Shown here: piece by piece, positions 1 through 8,927 of the stretch
Numbering within the stretch: the first letter of the stretch is position 1
Layout: each line of letters opens with the position of its first letter
Assembly (NCBI RefSeq): GCF_014199945.1
Contig: NZ_JACHOR010000002.1
Span: 186,001-250,000 of the forward strand
DNA length: 64,000 bases
Reading direction: 5' to 3'
Origin: Brevundimonas variabilis
Lineage (GTDB): Bacteria > Pseudomonadota > Alphaproteobacteria > Caulobacterales > Caulobacteraceae
Position numbers and translations under genes: made by a program
Notes under the pieces: model-generated
What the model was told of the DNA's origin: nothing
Databases searched by the model: none
What the model saw: only the letters and a program-made list of their open reading frames with translations

Positions 1-234
1 GAACGTGCCGAGCGCCAGCCAGATGGCGAGGCCTCCGACATGATCAAGGGCTGTGGTCACGAGTCCACCAGACAGGACCCCGGTATCAGGGTCGCCCACC
101 AGATCTTCCCTCCAGGGAACGCGGATGCGGACACGGTCACCTTCATAGCCCTCATAGACAAAACCCAGTGCGTGGGTGTGCGCGGCGCCACTGGCCAACT
201 GGGGCATGATCTGGTCGAGGAAGGTGTCGGACAT
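1..234 (-). CDS. PaaI-type hotdog thioesterase (3' end cut by window edge)
   Basis: The first 78 residues are visible, reading leftward off the window. The sequence begins MSDTFLDQIM and carries the hotdog-fold signature around residues 52-70 (GVLSGGLVTTALDHVGG), where the Asp and the Gly-Gly turn match acyl-CoA thioesterases of the PaaI/YbgC superfamily. Such proteins hydrolyse acyl- or aryl-CoA thioesters in the cytoplasm. The start is the ATG at 232-234. The C-terminal half lies outside the window, so the substrate class cannot be judged. Confidence 0.75.
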   Translation of the reverse strand, partial: MSDTFLDQIMPQLASGAAHTHALGFVYEGYEGDRVRIRVPWREDLVGDPDTGVLSGGLVTTALDHVGGLAIWLALGTF

Positions 235-371
235 CTCGGGTTCCGGCGATTGGCCTGCTGGGCTTTGCCCCGGCACGCGTTCAGCGCGCCGAATCTGCGC
301 GTTTATGACTTTGCCACTGTCGGGCGTCGAGCGCGTTGTGTGGGAATGCCTTCATCCGCCATAGTCCTTGC

Positions 372-1403
372 ATGATCCGTCCCGAAGACCTGCTGAGGCC
401 GACCCCCGCAGGGCTGTATTGTCCGCCCGGAGATTTCTACATCGATCCGGTCAGGCCTGTGGCCAGGGCCGTTGTGACCCACGGCCATTCTGACCACGCC
501 CGATCGGGCCACGGGGCCGTTCTTGCCACATCCCAGACCCTGGCGATCATGGCGGAACGCTATGGCGAGGGCTTCACGGACCTTCGTCAGGCTCTCGATT
601 ACGGCGACTGGACGACACACAGCGGGGTCGAGATCGGTATGGCACCGGCCGGGCATGTGCTGGGGTCAGCCCAGGCTATCATCCGGCATCAGGGTCTGAC
701 CATGGTCGTGTCGGGGGACTACAAGCGGCGACGCGATCCAACATGCGCACAATTTGAGCCCGTTCCGTGCCACGTGTTCATTTCCGAGGCGACGTTCGGG
801 CTTCCCGTCTTCACCCACCCGCCGGATGCCGAGGAAATCGGACGCCTCGTGCAATCTCTTGGCCAGTTTCCTGACCGGGCTCACCTCGTTGGGGCCTATG
901 CGCTCGGCAAGGCCCAGCGGGTGATCCGCCTGCTGCGCGAGGCGGGATGGGAAAGACCGATCTATGTTCATGGTGCGCTGGAGAGGTTGAACCGGCTTTA
1001 CGAGCGCGAAGGCATCGATCTCGGACCGATCCTTCCGGCCACGGGGCTTAAAAAGGACGCCCTGGGCGGCGAAGTCGCGATCGGTCCGCCATCCGCGATA
1101 CAGGATCGATGGGCGCGGCGCTTTGCCGATCCCGTAACCGCGTTTGCCTCCGGCTGGATGCTGGTCAAGGCCCGAGCCCGGCAACGGGGTGTGGAGTTGC
1201 CCCTAGTGATTTCGGACCATGCCGACTGGGGCGAACTGACCGACACCTTCAACGATCTGCGACCGGAGGAAATCTGGATCACCCACGGCCGCGAAGAGGG
1301 GCTGCTGAGATGGGCCGAGATCAACGGCATGAAGGCAAGGGCATTGCGACTGGTCGGGTATGACGAAGAAGACGAGGAGGCTCCGCCAGACAGGCCGGAC
1401 TGA
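372..1403 (+). CDS. Ligase-associated DNA exonuclease (MBL fold)
   Basis: A 343-residue metallo-beta-lactamase-fold protein resembling the mRNA 3'-end processing factor / SNM1-type nucleases known as ligase-associated DNA exonucleases. The metal-binding motif HGHSDH is at residues 37-42, and a second conserved His lies in ISDHADW near residue 280. Homologues usually sit beside an ATP-dependent DNA ligase and a DEXH helicase in a repair cassette. Neither is adjacent here, so the ligase may be elsewhere or the cassette broken up. I prefer the ATG at 372 to the ATG at 336, because the family begins close to MIRPEDLLRPT. DNA end processing is inferred from the family only. Confidence 0.8.
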   Translation: MIRPEDLLRPTPAGLYCPPGDFYIDPVRPVARAVVTHGHSDHARSGHGAVLATSQTLAIMAERYGEGFTDLRQALDYGDWTTHSGVEIGMAPAGHVLGSAQAIIRHQGLTMVVSGDYKRRRDPTCAQFEPVPCHVFISEATFGLPVFTHPPDAEEIGRLVQSLGQFPDRAHLVGAYALGKAQRVIRLLREAGWERPIYVHGALERLNRLYEREGIDLGPILPATGLKKDALGGEVAIGPPSAIQDRWARRFADPVTAFASGWMLVKARARQRGVELPLVISDHADWGELTDTFNDLRPEEIWITHGREEGLLRWAEINGMKARALRLVGYDEEDEEAPPDRPD

Positions 1404-1408
1404 TCCGG

Positions 1409-3025
1409 TCAGGCCGCGCGGCTGCCGGTCCCTGCGCTTGCGTCCTGCGCCTCCGCAGTCAGGGCAAAGTTTATGGCCATGCGCAAACGCTCTGGCTTGA
1501 TCGGCTTTTCGACCACTGCGGCCATCCCCAGGGATCTGTAGTGCCGAGCATCGTCAGGATCGGCATTGGCCGTCAGCGCGACGATCGGAATACGGGAGGC
1601 GGGCCCGTCCAGAGCGCGGATCGCCTGTGTCGCCTGCATTCCGTCCATGCGCGGCATCTTGATATCCATCAGGATCAGGTCGAACGGGCGATCCTGAGCG
1701 GCCTGCACCGCCTCAACGCCGTCCTCCGCCGTTTCTGACGTACAGCCGAACATTTCGCAGAGGGCCTGCGCCACGACGCGGTTGGTCGCGTTGTCGTCGA
1801 CGATCAGGATGTGGGGACTGGACTGCAGTTCCACGTCTGCCAGCAGCGTTAGATCGACCCGGCTTTCGCTCGGGGCGCTGCAAAGAGTGCAGCGGATATC
1901 GAAGGCAAAGGTCGCGCCGCGACCCGTGTTGTTCTCCGCCCAGATCCGTCCGCCCATGCGGTCGACCATCTGCCGACAGATCGAAAGACCGAGCCCCGCA
2001 CCGTCCGGTCCGGCGCCATGGACAAAGGGCTCGAAAATCTCGTCGACATGCTGGGGATCGATGCCGGGCCCATTATCGCGGACACGGGCTTCCATCCGGA
2101 TTTCGCCGGCTTCGACCCAGGCCTTCAACCGGGCCTCGACCATCCCGTCCCGGGCAAACTTAAGGGCATTTCCGATCAGATTGTTGAAGACCTGCTTCAG
2201 ACGGGTCGAGTCGATATCGCCGACAAGGTCCGTATCGCCATCATAGCCGACAAGAAGGATGATGCCGTCCTGAGATGCCCTGGGTGCCCAGAGCGACTCG
2301 ATGTCGTCCATCAGTGCCCGCAGCGGTGTTGGGGCGAGACTCAGCTCCAGTTCGCCTGCCTCGGCACGCGACAGATCCAGCGCATCCTGCAGAATGCGAA
2401 TGAGGGTCTCGGAGGAGTCGACGATGGTCTGGATATGCGCCTGTGAGGTCTCGTTGAGGGGCTGCCGGCGAAGGAGCTCGGCAACCGCCAGGACGCCATT
2501 CATCGGCGTCCGAAGCTCATGGCTCATGATCGAAAGGAACTGGCTCTTGGCTCTGGCAGCGGCCAGGGTCTGGGTTCTGGAATCGCTCAGTGCCCGGGCC
2601 TGCTCCGCCAGTTCACGGTTCTGGCTGCGCTGCTGGTCGTTCACGGCCTTTAGCAGGGAGATCGCGGTTCCAACTCCCTGATAGCGGCCCGCGCGAGTAA
2701 CGATGAAGCCGCGCATCAACGCCCCGGGCCCGCTTTTCAGCAGGATGTCGCAGAAGGAGTCGATGCTTATGCCCGCCTCGACGACCGCGGGCTCGGGATC
2801 CATGATGTTGGCGACAGGGCGACTGGCATACAGCGCGTGACCAAATGGCCCTGCAATCTTTAGTAGAAACGCATTCCGCTCAATCAGCCCGACCGGGCGG
2901 CCATCCTCGACCACAGGGATGACGAGTGTATCTGGATCAGCCTGAAATCGCGCGAATACAGCGCTGGCCGGAGCCTTTGGCGACACCGGATCGGCGCGCT
3001 CTGTCAGGGTCTCGATGGTCGGCAT
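1409..3025 (-). CDS. Soluble hybrid histidine kinase with N-terminal CBS-like region
   Basis: A 538-residue hybrid sensor kinase. Residues about 20-130 look like a CBS-pair-type sensory region (VVEDGRPVGLIERN, then FIVTRAGRYQGVGT). A short coiled coil (130-160) leads to the HisKA domain with phospho-accepting His169 in MSHELRTPMNG. The HATPase domain has its N box at 281-288, DNGPGI at 317-322 and GAGLGLSI at 342-349. A C-terminal receiver (405-522) starts LIVDDN and has phospho-acceptor Asp454 in LMDIKMPRMDG, with KP at 507-508. No membrane segment is visible, so it should act in the cytoplasm. No response regulator or Hpt gene is adjacent. It is divergent from queC. Confidence 0.88.
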   Translation of the reverse strand: MPTIETLTERADPVSPKAPASAVFARFQADPDTLVIPVVEDGRPVGLIERNAFLLKIAGPFGHALYASRPVANIMDPEPAVVEAGISIDSFCDILLKSGPGALMRGFIVTRAGRYQGVGTAISLLKAVNDQQRSQNRELAEQARALSDSRTQTLAAARAKSQFLSIMSHELRTPMNGVLAVAELLRRQPLNETSQAHIQTIVDSSETLIRILQDALDLSRAEAGELELSLAPTPLRALMDDIESLWAPRASQDGIILLVGYDGDTDLVGDIDSTRLKQVFNNLIGNALKFARDGMVEARLKAWVEAGEIRMEARVRDNGPGIDPQHVDEIFEPFVHGAGPDGAGLGLSICRQMVDRMGGRIWAENNTGRGATFAFDIRCTLCSAPSESRVDLTLLADVELQSSPHILIVDDNATNRVVAQALCEMFGCTSETAEDGVEAVQAAQDRPFDLILMDIKMPRMDGMQATQAIRALDGPASRIPIVALTANADPDDARHYRSLGMAAVVEKPIKPERLRMAINFALTAEAQDASAGTGSRAA

Positions 3026-3228
3026 GCCGGCCGATGCTCCGTGCTATTAAGCAAGAACTACGCACAACCTTTTGCGGAAGGGTTAAGCTCGACCGTATGT
3101 TAAAACCTTAAGTTTTGCTCTCACTTTTGCACCTGGACGACAGCTGGTGTATGGCGTGTCGCCAAAGCACAAGTTTTCGAAAGCGACACCCAATGCGCGC
3201 GGCCCGGTTGGCCGACCGCAGATTTGTC

Positions 3229-3945
3229 ATGAGCCCTTCACAACTCTCATCCGCAGCCAGCGCGCTCGTCCTTTTTTCTGGCGGGCAGGACAGTGCAACC
3301 TGCCTGGCGTGGGCCCTCGAACGCTATGAGCGCGTCGAGACCGTCGGCTTCGACTACGGTCAGCGTCATGCGGTCGAACTCATGGCTCGTCTGAAAGTCA
3401 GGGCTGGCATGGGCGATGTGCTGCCGTTGTCCGCTGACCGATTGGGGCCGGATCATGTGATCGACCTGACCGGTTTCGGCGCGATCGGTGAAACGGCAAT
3501 GACCACGGATCGGGCCATCGAGATTGATGCCCGCGGGCTGCCTTCGACCTTCGTGCCCGGAAGAAATATCGTTTTCCTCGCTGTTGCGGCGGCATTGGCG
3601 GATCGCAGGGGGCTCGACGTGCTTGTCGGCGGCATGTGCGAGACCGACTTCTCGGGATACCCCGACTGCCGGCGCGACACCATTGATGCGATGCAGGCCG
3701 CGCTCGGCCTCGGGCTGGACAAGCCTGTGCCCATTGAAACGCCGCTGATGTGGCTGACGAAGGCAGAAACCTGGTCGCTGGCTGAGCAGCTTGGCGGGGC
3801 AGGGCTGGTCAAGCTGATCGTTGAGGAGAGCCACACCTGCTATCTTGGCGAGCGTGGTACCCTGCACTCATGGGGACATGGCTGTGGGGCCTGCCCCGCG
3901 TGCGAACTGAGGTCGGCTGGCCACGCCGAATGGGCCGCCGCATGA
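3229..3945 (+). CDS. queC: 7-cyano-7-deazaguanine (preQ0) synthase QueC
   Basis: Converts 7-carboxy-7-deazaguanine to preQ0 with ATP and ammonia, the last step before queuosine-specific reactions. The 238-residue protein has the PP-loop SGGQDS at 17-22 and the C-terminal zinc site CYLGERGT...CGACPAC. The ATG at 3229 gives the normal family start; upstream in-frame ATG and TTG codons would add an unlikely basic extension. Its last codons overlap queE by 4 bp (ATGA at 3942-3945), the first junction of a queC-queE-queD operon. No tRNA-guanine transglycosylase gene lies in the window. Confidence 0.95.
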   Translation: MSPSQLSSAASALVLFSGGQDSATCLAWALERYERVETVGFDYGQRHAVELMARLKVRAGMGDVLPLSADRLGPDHVIDLTGFGAIGETAMTTDRAIEIDARGLPSTFVPGRNIVFLAVAAALADRRGLDVLVGGMCETDFSGYPDCRRDTIDAMQAALGLGLDKPVPIETPLMWLTKAETWSLAEQLGGAGLVKLIVEESHTCYLGERGTLHSWGHGCGACPACELRSAGHAEWAAA

Positions 3946-4577
3946 CCTATTCCGCCAAGGAGGTCTTTCTGACCATACAGGGTGAAGGCGGGCAGGCGGG
4001 ACGCCCGGCCGTCTTCCTGCGTTTTGCGGGTTGCAACCTTTGGAGCGGGCGAGAGCAGGATCGGTCTTCGGCTGTCTGTTCGTTCTGCGACACCGACTTT
4101 GTCGGCACCAACGGGGACGGTGGTGGGAAATTCGATACGGCCGACGGACTGGCTGATCATGTGGCCGCGCTCTGGCGAGGACGGGACGGGGATCCCCGAC
4201 TGGTGGTCTGCACAGGGGGAGAACCGCTGCTGCAACTTGACGCCCCGCTCATCGCTGCCCTGCACGCACGCCAGTTCGACATCGCAGTCGAGACCAACGG
4301 AACGCTCGCAGTCCCTGCAGGGGTTGACTGGATCTGCGTCAGTCCCAAAGCGGATGCGCCGGTCGTCCAGACATCCGGTGCCGAACTGAAGCTTGTCTTT
4401 CCTCAGGTTCTGGCCATGCCGGCCCGGTTCGAAGGACTCGATTTCGAGCGGTTCTGGCTTCAGCCCATGGACGGGCCGTCCCAGGCTGAAAATACGGCTG
4501 CGGCCCTCGAGTACTGCCTGAAGCATCCGCAATGGCGGCTCAGTGTTCAGACCCATAAATACATTGGCGTGCGTTAG
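3942..4577 (+). CDS. queE: 7-carboxy-7-deazaguanine synthase QueE (radical SAM)
   Basis: A radical SAM enzyme that contracts 6-carboxytetrahydropterin to 7-carboxy-7-deazaguanine. The 211-residue protein begins [16 protein letters not shown], the usual QueE N-terminus. Its cluster-binding cysteines are C31, C46 and C49, giving CX14CX2C instead of canonical CX3CX2C. This variant is established for some QueE proteins, such as that of Burkholderia multivorans. The Gly-rich TGGEP segment for SAM binding follows. It is coupled to queC by a 4-bp overlap, and queD starts one base after its stop. Confidence 0.94.
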   Translation: MTYSAKEVFLTIQGEGGQAGRPAVFLRFAGCNLWSGREQDRSSAVCSFCDTDFVGTNGDGGGKFDTADGLADHVAALWRGRDGDPRLVVCTGGEPLLQLDAPLIAALHARQFDIAVETNGTLAVPAGVDWICVSPKADAPVVQTSGAELKLVFPQVLAMPARFEGLDFERFWLQPMDGPSQAENTAAALEYCLKHPQWRLSVQTHKYIGVR

Positions 4578-4578
4578 T

Positions 4579-4944
4579 ATGAACCAGTTCGAGATCACCA
4601 AGGCGGCCACCTTCGATGCGGCCCACCATTTCCCCAATGAGCCGGACGGCAGTCCTTATCGACGTATGCACGGGCACTCTTTTCAGGTGGAAGCCACGGT
4701 GCGCGGAGTGACGCTGGATGGCCATGGGTGGGTCGCTGACCTCGGGGCGCTGGACCGGGCCCTGAAAGCGGCAGCAGAGACGCTGGATCACGGCCTGCTG
4801 AACGACCATTCCGGCCTCGAACTGCCGACGCTGGAGCATCTGTGTCTATGGTTCGTGAACAGGCTTCAGCCCGAATGGCCCGGGCTTTGTCGGGTCACGG
4901 TGGCAAGGCCGACCATCCACGAGAAATGCACGTTAACGCTCTAG
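4579..4944 (+). CDS. queD: 6-pyruvoyl/6-carboxytetrahydropterin synthase family protein (QueD-like)
   Basis: A 121-residue COG0720 protein, third gene of the preQ0 operon. By context it should turn dihydroneopterin triphosphate into 6-carboxytetrahydropterin. The three zinc histidines are present (H16, H31, H33, in FDAAHHF and MHGHSF), as is the DHGLLND segment. The cysteine four residues before HGH in E. coli QueD (CGRLHGH) is replaced by Tyr27 (YRRMHGH). The remaining cysteines, C88, C103 and C116, are all in the C-terminal part. The assignment therefore rests on family and operon position, and catalysis would need a different residue. The start at 4579 follows the queE stop directly. Confidence 0.85.
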   Translation: MNQFEITKAATFDAAHHFPNEPDGSPYRRMHGHSFQVEATVRGVTLDGHGWVADLGALDRALKAAAETLDHGLLNDHSGLELPTLEHLCLWFVNRLQPEWPGLCRVTVARPTIHEKCTLTL

Positions 4945-4946
4945 CG

Positions 4947-5219
4947 TCAGCAGCGTTTGCCCTGCCGCTGACGTTGTTCGCAGCGGCGTTGTTCGCGCTC
5001 ATATTCGCGTTGCTGCCTCTCGGCGCGGGCCCGGGTCTCAGCATCGGAAGTCGTTACAGCATCAACACTCGCCCCGACCACGGCTCCGGCCGCCCTGGCC
5101 GTACCGCCAACGACCGCACCTGCCGTCCCGACGACAGCCCCCACCACGCAGCCCTGCAGCATCAGGGTTACGGCAAGGACGGTTGCGATGGATCCGGCGC
5201 GGCGCATTGATCTGATCAT
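4947..5219 (-). CDS. Small glycine-zipper lipoprotein with basic Arg/Gln-rich tail
   Basis: A 90-residue protein of unknown function. The N-terminus (MIRSMRRAGSIATVLAVTL) leads to a lipobox, LQGC, near residue 22, so it is probably a lipoprotein. A Gly/Ala/Val stretch (GAVVGTAGAVVGGTARAAGAVVG) resembles glycine-zipper membrane segments. The last about 25 residues are very rich in Arg, Gln and Glu, with two cysteines. The ATG at 5219 follows a good Shine-Dalgarno (GAGGGGAAG). It may be the last gene of the aroC/pirin transcript. It converges with queD, with 2 bp between the stops. Confidence 0.7.
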   Translation of the reverse strand: MIRSMRRAGSIATVLAVTLMLQGCVVGAVVGTAGAVVGGTARAAGAVVGASVDAVTTSDAETRARAERQQREYEREQRRCEQRQRQGKRC

Positions 5220-5296
5220 GGTCTGCTTCCCCTCGACGTCCTGCGTTACCCATGAAAGGGTGAACAGAGCCTGACTGGCTGGCTCTACCCTGTTGG

Positions 5297-5503
5297 TCAT
5301 GACCAGGGCCGCTCGCGAAAATAAGCATAGAAGCCATACCATTCATCCTGCTCCGGATGCGCGGCTTCGTAAGCGTCGCGCTCAACAGGCGACAGGGCGT
5401 CCAGCATACGGTGGAAATCGTCGAGATAATCGGCACCGTCGCCCCTGCGCCAGGCGATGGACGTTCGGCCGAGATCGGGAAATGCAATCCATGGGGGCAG
5501 CAT
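5297..5503 (-). CDS. Small conserved hypothetical protein (68 aa)
   Basis: Begins MLPPWIAFPDLGRTSIAWR and is rich in aromatic and acidic residues (DEWYGFYAYFRERPW at the C-terminus), with no signal peptide or membrane segment. I do not recognise a named family. I choose the ATG at 5503, since a GAGGG lies 8 nt upstream, whereas the upstream in-frame ATG at 5518 has no ribosome binding site. It lies 20 bp behind the pirin gene on the same strand and is probably cotranscribed with it. No function can be assigned. Confidence 0.6.
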   Translation of the reverse strand: MLPPWIAFPDLGRTSIAWRRGDGADYLDDFHRMLDALSPVERDAYEAAHPEQDEWYGFYAYFRERPWS

Positions 5504-5523
5504 TCCCCGATCCCTCATCGAGT

Positions 5524-6219
5524 CTAGAGGCTGTCGACCATGACCAGTTCTGCGTCATCGCGCGCCGTGATGGTGATTTCGGCTTCGTCTGCGATGGCTG
5601 CCCCGTCGCGGGCATTCAAGGCAATGCCATTCACGTCCACGGTGCCTGCAGCAGGCACAAGGTAGGCTCGGCGGCCCTGCGCGAGGCGATAGGTGATGGT
5701 CTCGCCGGCGTTCAGCGTTGCAGCCAGGACCTTGGCGTCCGCATTGATGGTCAGGGCCTCGTCGGTGGTGTCGCCCGAAGCAAGGACATTGAACTGGCCG
5801 CTGCGGTCGCTCTTGGGGAAGGTTCTGGCACCCCATGCGGGTTTAGCCCCCCGCTGATCGGCCTCGATCCAGATCTGGAAGATGGTCGTGGTCTCGTCCT
5901 CAAGGTTGAACTCGGAATGGCGCACGCCTGTGCCTGCGCTCATGATCTGGACGTCGCCCGCCGTGGTGCGACCCTTGTTGCCCATTGAGTCTTCGTGCGT
6001 GATGGCACCGGTGCGGACATAGGTGATGATTTCCATGTCGGCATGGGGGTGGGGCGGAAAGCCCGATTTTGCAGCAATCTCGTCATCATTCCAGACCCGC
6101 AGGCGGCCCCAGTTCATGCGGGCCGGGTCATAGTAATTTGCGAACGAGAAATGGTGGCGGGCTTTCAGCCAGCCATGGTCTGCGCCGCCGAGGCTGGCAA
6201 AAGGTCTGACGTCGATCAT
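5524..6219 (-). CDS. Pirin family protein (bicupin)
   Basis: A 231-residue pirin/YhhW-type bicupin. The N-terminal cupin carries the metal motif in FPPHPHADMEIITYV, followed by HEDSMGNKG and GTGVRHSEFN, the usual His/His/His/Glu set. Bacterial pirins include quercetin 2,3-dioxygenase-like enzymes and regulators that bind other enzymes, so no substrate is claimed. The ATG at 6219 is preceded by GGGAG; upstream in-frame starts would add a non-conserved extension. It follows aroC by 85 bp on the same strand. Confidence 0.88.
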   Translation of the reverse strand: MIDVRPFASLGGADHGWLKARHHFSFANYYDPARMNWGRLRVWNDDEIAAKSGFPPHPHADMEIITYVRTGAITHEDSMGNKGRTTAGDVQIMSAGTGVRHSEFNLEDETTTIFQIWIEADQRGAKPAWGARTFPKSDRSGQFNVLASGDTTDEALTINADAKVLAATLNAGETITYRLAQGRRAYLVPAAGTVDVNGIALNARDGAAIADEAEITITARDDAELVMVDSL

Positions 6220-6304
6220 GATGCGATCTCCCGATACAGGCCGAGCGCACGGTGCGCCGGTTCGGACTTCCATATAGGTAACAGTGTTGGTGGCGGAAGG
6301 GGTA

Positions 6305-7390
6305 TCAGCCGATCTGGGCCCTGTGACGCAACATTGCGTCAACCAGGACGCAAGCTGCCATGGCTTCAACCACCGGCACACCGCGGAGAGCGACGCAGGG
6401 ATCATGCCTTCCCTTGGTGCGAAGGTCTGTGTCGAGCCCGTCCCGTGTCACGGTCCGGCGCGGCGTGAGAATTGACGAGGTCGGCTTGAATGCAAGGCGG
6501 GTCGTTATCGGCTGGCCGGTCGAAATGCCGCCAAGGATGCCGCCTGCATGATTTGACCCGAAGATGATCTCACCGTCGGGCCCCATCCGCATTTCGTCGG
6601 CATTGTCTTCGCCGGACAGCTCGGCGGAGGCAAAGCCAGCACCAATCTCGACGCCCTTGACGGCATTGATCGACATCAGGGCCGCCGCGAGTTCGGCATC
6701 GAGTTTGCCGTACAAAGGGCTGCCCCAGCCGGCAGGGACTCCGGTGATTTCGAGGGCAACGACGGCTCCGATCGACGAGCCGGCTTTCCGGACACTGTCC
6801 AGATAGGCTTCCCAAGCCGGAATGACGGTCGATGATGCAGCGAACAGGGGGTTTTCGTAGGTGGCATCGAAGTCCACCTCATCGGTCCCCAACCGGTGCG
6901 CACCCAACTGGACGACGCCGGCACGGATCGTGATGTCCGGCCCCAGAACGCGACGCGCAACAGCGCCTGCCGCGACCCGGCTCGCCGTTTCCCGAGCGGA
7001 AGACCGGCCGCCGCCCCTGTGGTCCCGGACGCCATACTTTTCCTGGTAGGTCAGGTCCGCATGCCCTGGCCGGTAGGCACGTGCGATCTCGCCGTAGTCC
7101 TTCGAACGGGCATCCTCGTTCTGAATCTCGATGGCGATCGGCGTGCCCGTTGTGACAGGACCCGCCCCGTCATCGAACACGCCGGACAGGATGCGGGCTG
7201 TGTCACTCTCGTTGCGTTGGGTTACGAACCGGCTGCCGCCCGGCTTTCTGCGATCAAGCCAGGGCTGAAGGTCAGCTTCAGTCAGTGGAATCATCGGCGG
7301 ACAGCCATCGACAACGCAGCCGATCGCTGGGCCATGGCTTTCGCCCCAGGTCGTGACGCGAAACAGATGACCGAACGTGTTGTGGGACAT
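6305..7390 (-). CDS. aroC: Chorismate synthase AroC
   Basis: Catalyses the last step of the shikimate pathway, 5-enolpyruvylshikimate-3-phosphate to chorismate, using reduced FMN. The 361-residue protein shows the family signatures [17 protein letters not shown] near the N-terminus, [14 protein letters not shown], the [11 protein letters not shown] stretch and C-terminal [17 protein letters not shown]. Length is typical. It starts 9 bp downstream of the DnaJ-like gene's stop on the same strand, so the two are probably cotranscribed, and the pirin and small genes follow. Confidence 0.97.
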   Translation of the reverse strand: MSHNTFGHLFRVTTWGESHGPAIGCVVDGCPPMIPLTEADLQPWLDRRKPGGSRFVTQRNESDTARILSGVFDDGAGPVTTGTPIAIEIQNEDARSKDYGEIARAYRPGHADLTYQEKYGVRDHRGGGRSSARETASRVAAGAVARRVLGPDITIRAGVVQLGAHRLGTDEVDFDATYENPLFAASSTVIPAWEAYLDSVRKAGSSIGAVVALEITGVPAGWGSPLYGKLDAELAAALMSINAVKGVEIGAGFASAELSGEDNADEMRMGPDGEIIFGSNHAGGILGGISTGQPITTRLAFKPTSSILTPRRTVTRDGLDTDLRTKGRHDPCVALRGVPVVEAMAACVLVDAMLRHRAQIG

Positions 7391-7399
7391 GATGGCGGC

Positions 7400-8131
7400 T
7401 TAGGCTGCCAGACGCTCCGGCGTCCAGACCCGCGTGAACCGCGACAGCAGATCTTCGGCCGCAGAGGGCGTGTCGGCGCTGCGGATCAGGGTCACGAAAA
7501 GATGCCCGGCGGCGCGCGAGCCACGGGCCGGCAGACCCAGGTCCCGCAGCCGCAGACAGATCGTTCCCGTCAGGCCCGGGGTTATCCATGCGGATCGGGG
7601 GCCAGCGTGGGTCTCGATTTCAACGCGTCCGCCATCGTCGATCAGCCGTGCCGCTGTTGGCCAGGTCATGTGGATGTCGTTGCCAAGCACCGTAACACCA
7701 TCTGTCGCCCGGATCAGGACTGGCAAGCGCAGGTTCCGTCCTTCCGGCCCTGCACCTTTGAGGCGGATTTCATCACCGGTCCGAAGGCCGGGAGAAAGTT
7801 TGACGCGCAGGGTGCGACCATTGACGCGAACGGTCGTCTTGCCGCCCTGCAGGGCTTGTGTCGGCGTAATGCCGATGACCGGCAGAGGGGTCTGGCGGCT
7901 CGGGGGTGCCGCGAGGGGAAGGGGTTTCGCAGCCTGGGCCTGGAGAAGTCGCCATGCTGCAATGGTGCGGCGGAACCGCGTTTCGTCCCCACCTGGCAGA
8001 TCAGGCCGAGCGGCCTTGATCGCCTTTCGGAAGGTTTCCGTCAGGACGGGCCCGTCAACAGCACCCGTCAGCCCGAGAAGAGCGCGGGCTTCGTAGATCG
8101 AGACGATCTCGGACTGGAGACGGGCGGTCAT
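7400..8131 (-). CDS. DnaJ-like protein with degenerate J domain and CbpA/DnaJ C-terminal domain
   Basis: A 243-residue protein. Residues about 10-65 look like a worn J domain (YEARALLGL...TFRKAIKAARPDLPGG) in which the HPD needed to stimulate DnaK is RPD (R42-P43-D44). The C-terminal half (about 80-215) resembles the DnaJ/CbpA substrate-binding region, for example LSPGLRTGDEIRLKGAG and DIHMTWPT. A peptide-binding protein that no longer stimulates Hsp70 is a reasonable guess. It lies directly upstream of aroC and diverges from pdxH across a 121-bp gap. Confidence 0.75.
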   Translation of the reverse strand: MTARLQSEIVSIYEARALLGLTGAVDGPVLTETFRKAIKAARPDLPGGDETRFRRTIAAWRLLQAQAAKPLPLAAPPSRQTPLPVIGITPTQALQGGKTTVRVNGRTLRVKLSPGLRTGDEIRLKGAGPEGRNLRLPVLIRATDGVTVLGNDIHMTWPTAARLIDDGGRVEIETHAGPRSAWITPGLTGTICLRLRDLGLPARGSRAAGHLFVTLIRSADTPSAAEDLLSRFTRVWTPERLAA

Positions 8132-8252
8132 GGGACGATAGAGGCTCAGACAGAGTCAACATGCAGTTAACCGTGCGACACTGGTAACCCTGCGACGTTG
8201 TCGAGCTGGCCGGGGGCTGCGCAAAAGATGTGGGAGGCGCTATCAGAACGCC

Positions 8253-8927
8253 ATGACCTACGCTGCAATCCCCCCAAGTCCAACGCGCGAGGAGTATGAT
8301 CGTGACTATGCTGCTGCTCTCGCAGCCAACGGCGATGACACGATTTTCCAGCGTGAGGATCCGTTTGGACTCTTCATCGAATGGCTCGCTGATGCGCGAG
8401 CGCATGAAATCAACGATTCCAATGCGATGGGTCTCTCTACCATCGGCGAAGACGGCATGCCCGACAGCCGGATGGTGCTGCTGAAAGACGTCGATCTGCG
8501 AGGTTTCACCTTCTATTCCAATGCGCGGAGTGCCAAGGGGCAGCAACTGGCCGGACATCCGGCGGCGGCGCTGCTGTTCCACTGGAAATCGCTGCGCCGC
8601 CAGGTGCGCATTCGGGGAACGATCGAACCTGTGACCGCTGATGAAGCGGACGTCTATTTTGCCAGCCGAGTTCGCGAAAGCCGAATAGGAGCATGGGCTT
8701 CGGAACAGTCGCAACCCCTCGAATCGCGGGAAGCTCTGGAAGTCGCGGTGGCGGAGCAGGGGGCGAGGTTTGCGGGCCAGGACGTGCCACGACCTGAAAA
8801 CTGGACCGGATGGCGGGTCGTGCCAAGCGTGATCGAGTTCTGGCGCGATCGGCCGTTCCGACTGCATGACCGTCTCCGCTTCCAGCGGCACGGTGCGACC
8901 TGGGCTACGACGCGGCTTTATCCCTGA
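8253..8927 (+). CDS. pdxH: Pyridoxamine 5'-phosphate oxidase PdxH
   Basis: An FMN-dependent oxidase that makes pyridoxal 5'-phosphate from PNP or PMP. The 224-residue protein has typical segments: SRMVLLKDVDLRGFTFYSN, GHPAAALLFHW, RQVRIRG, and the C-terminal WGGYR-like region as WTGWRVVPSVIEFWRDRPFRLHDRL ending in RLYP. Length matches the family. Its final codons overlap the convergent TetR gene by 10 bp. Confidence 0.95.
   Translation: MTYAAIPPSPTREEYDRDYAAALAANGDDTIFQREDPFGLFIEWLADARAHEINDSNAMGLSTIGEDGMPDSRMVLLKDVDLRGFTFYSNARSAKGQQLAGHPAAALLFHWKSLRRQVRIRGTIEPVTADEADVYFASRVRESRIGAWASEQSQPLESREALEVAVAEQGARFAGQDVPRPENWTGWRVVPSVIEFWRDRPFRLHDRLRFQRHGATWATTRLYP

Noticed and set aside
3026..3228. 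Possible preQ1 riboswitch or CtrA box upstream of queC
   Set aside because: The gap holds four TTAA words and a 7-bp inverted repeat (3156-3162 with 3183-3189), but no TTAA pair has N7 spacing and I do not see the preQ1 aptamer consensus. It may simply be an AT-rich divergent promoter.
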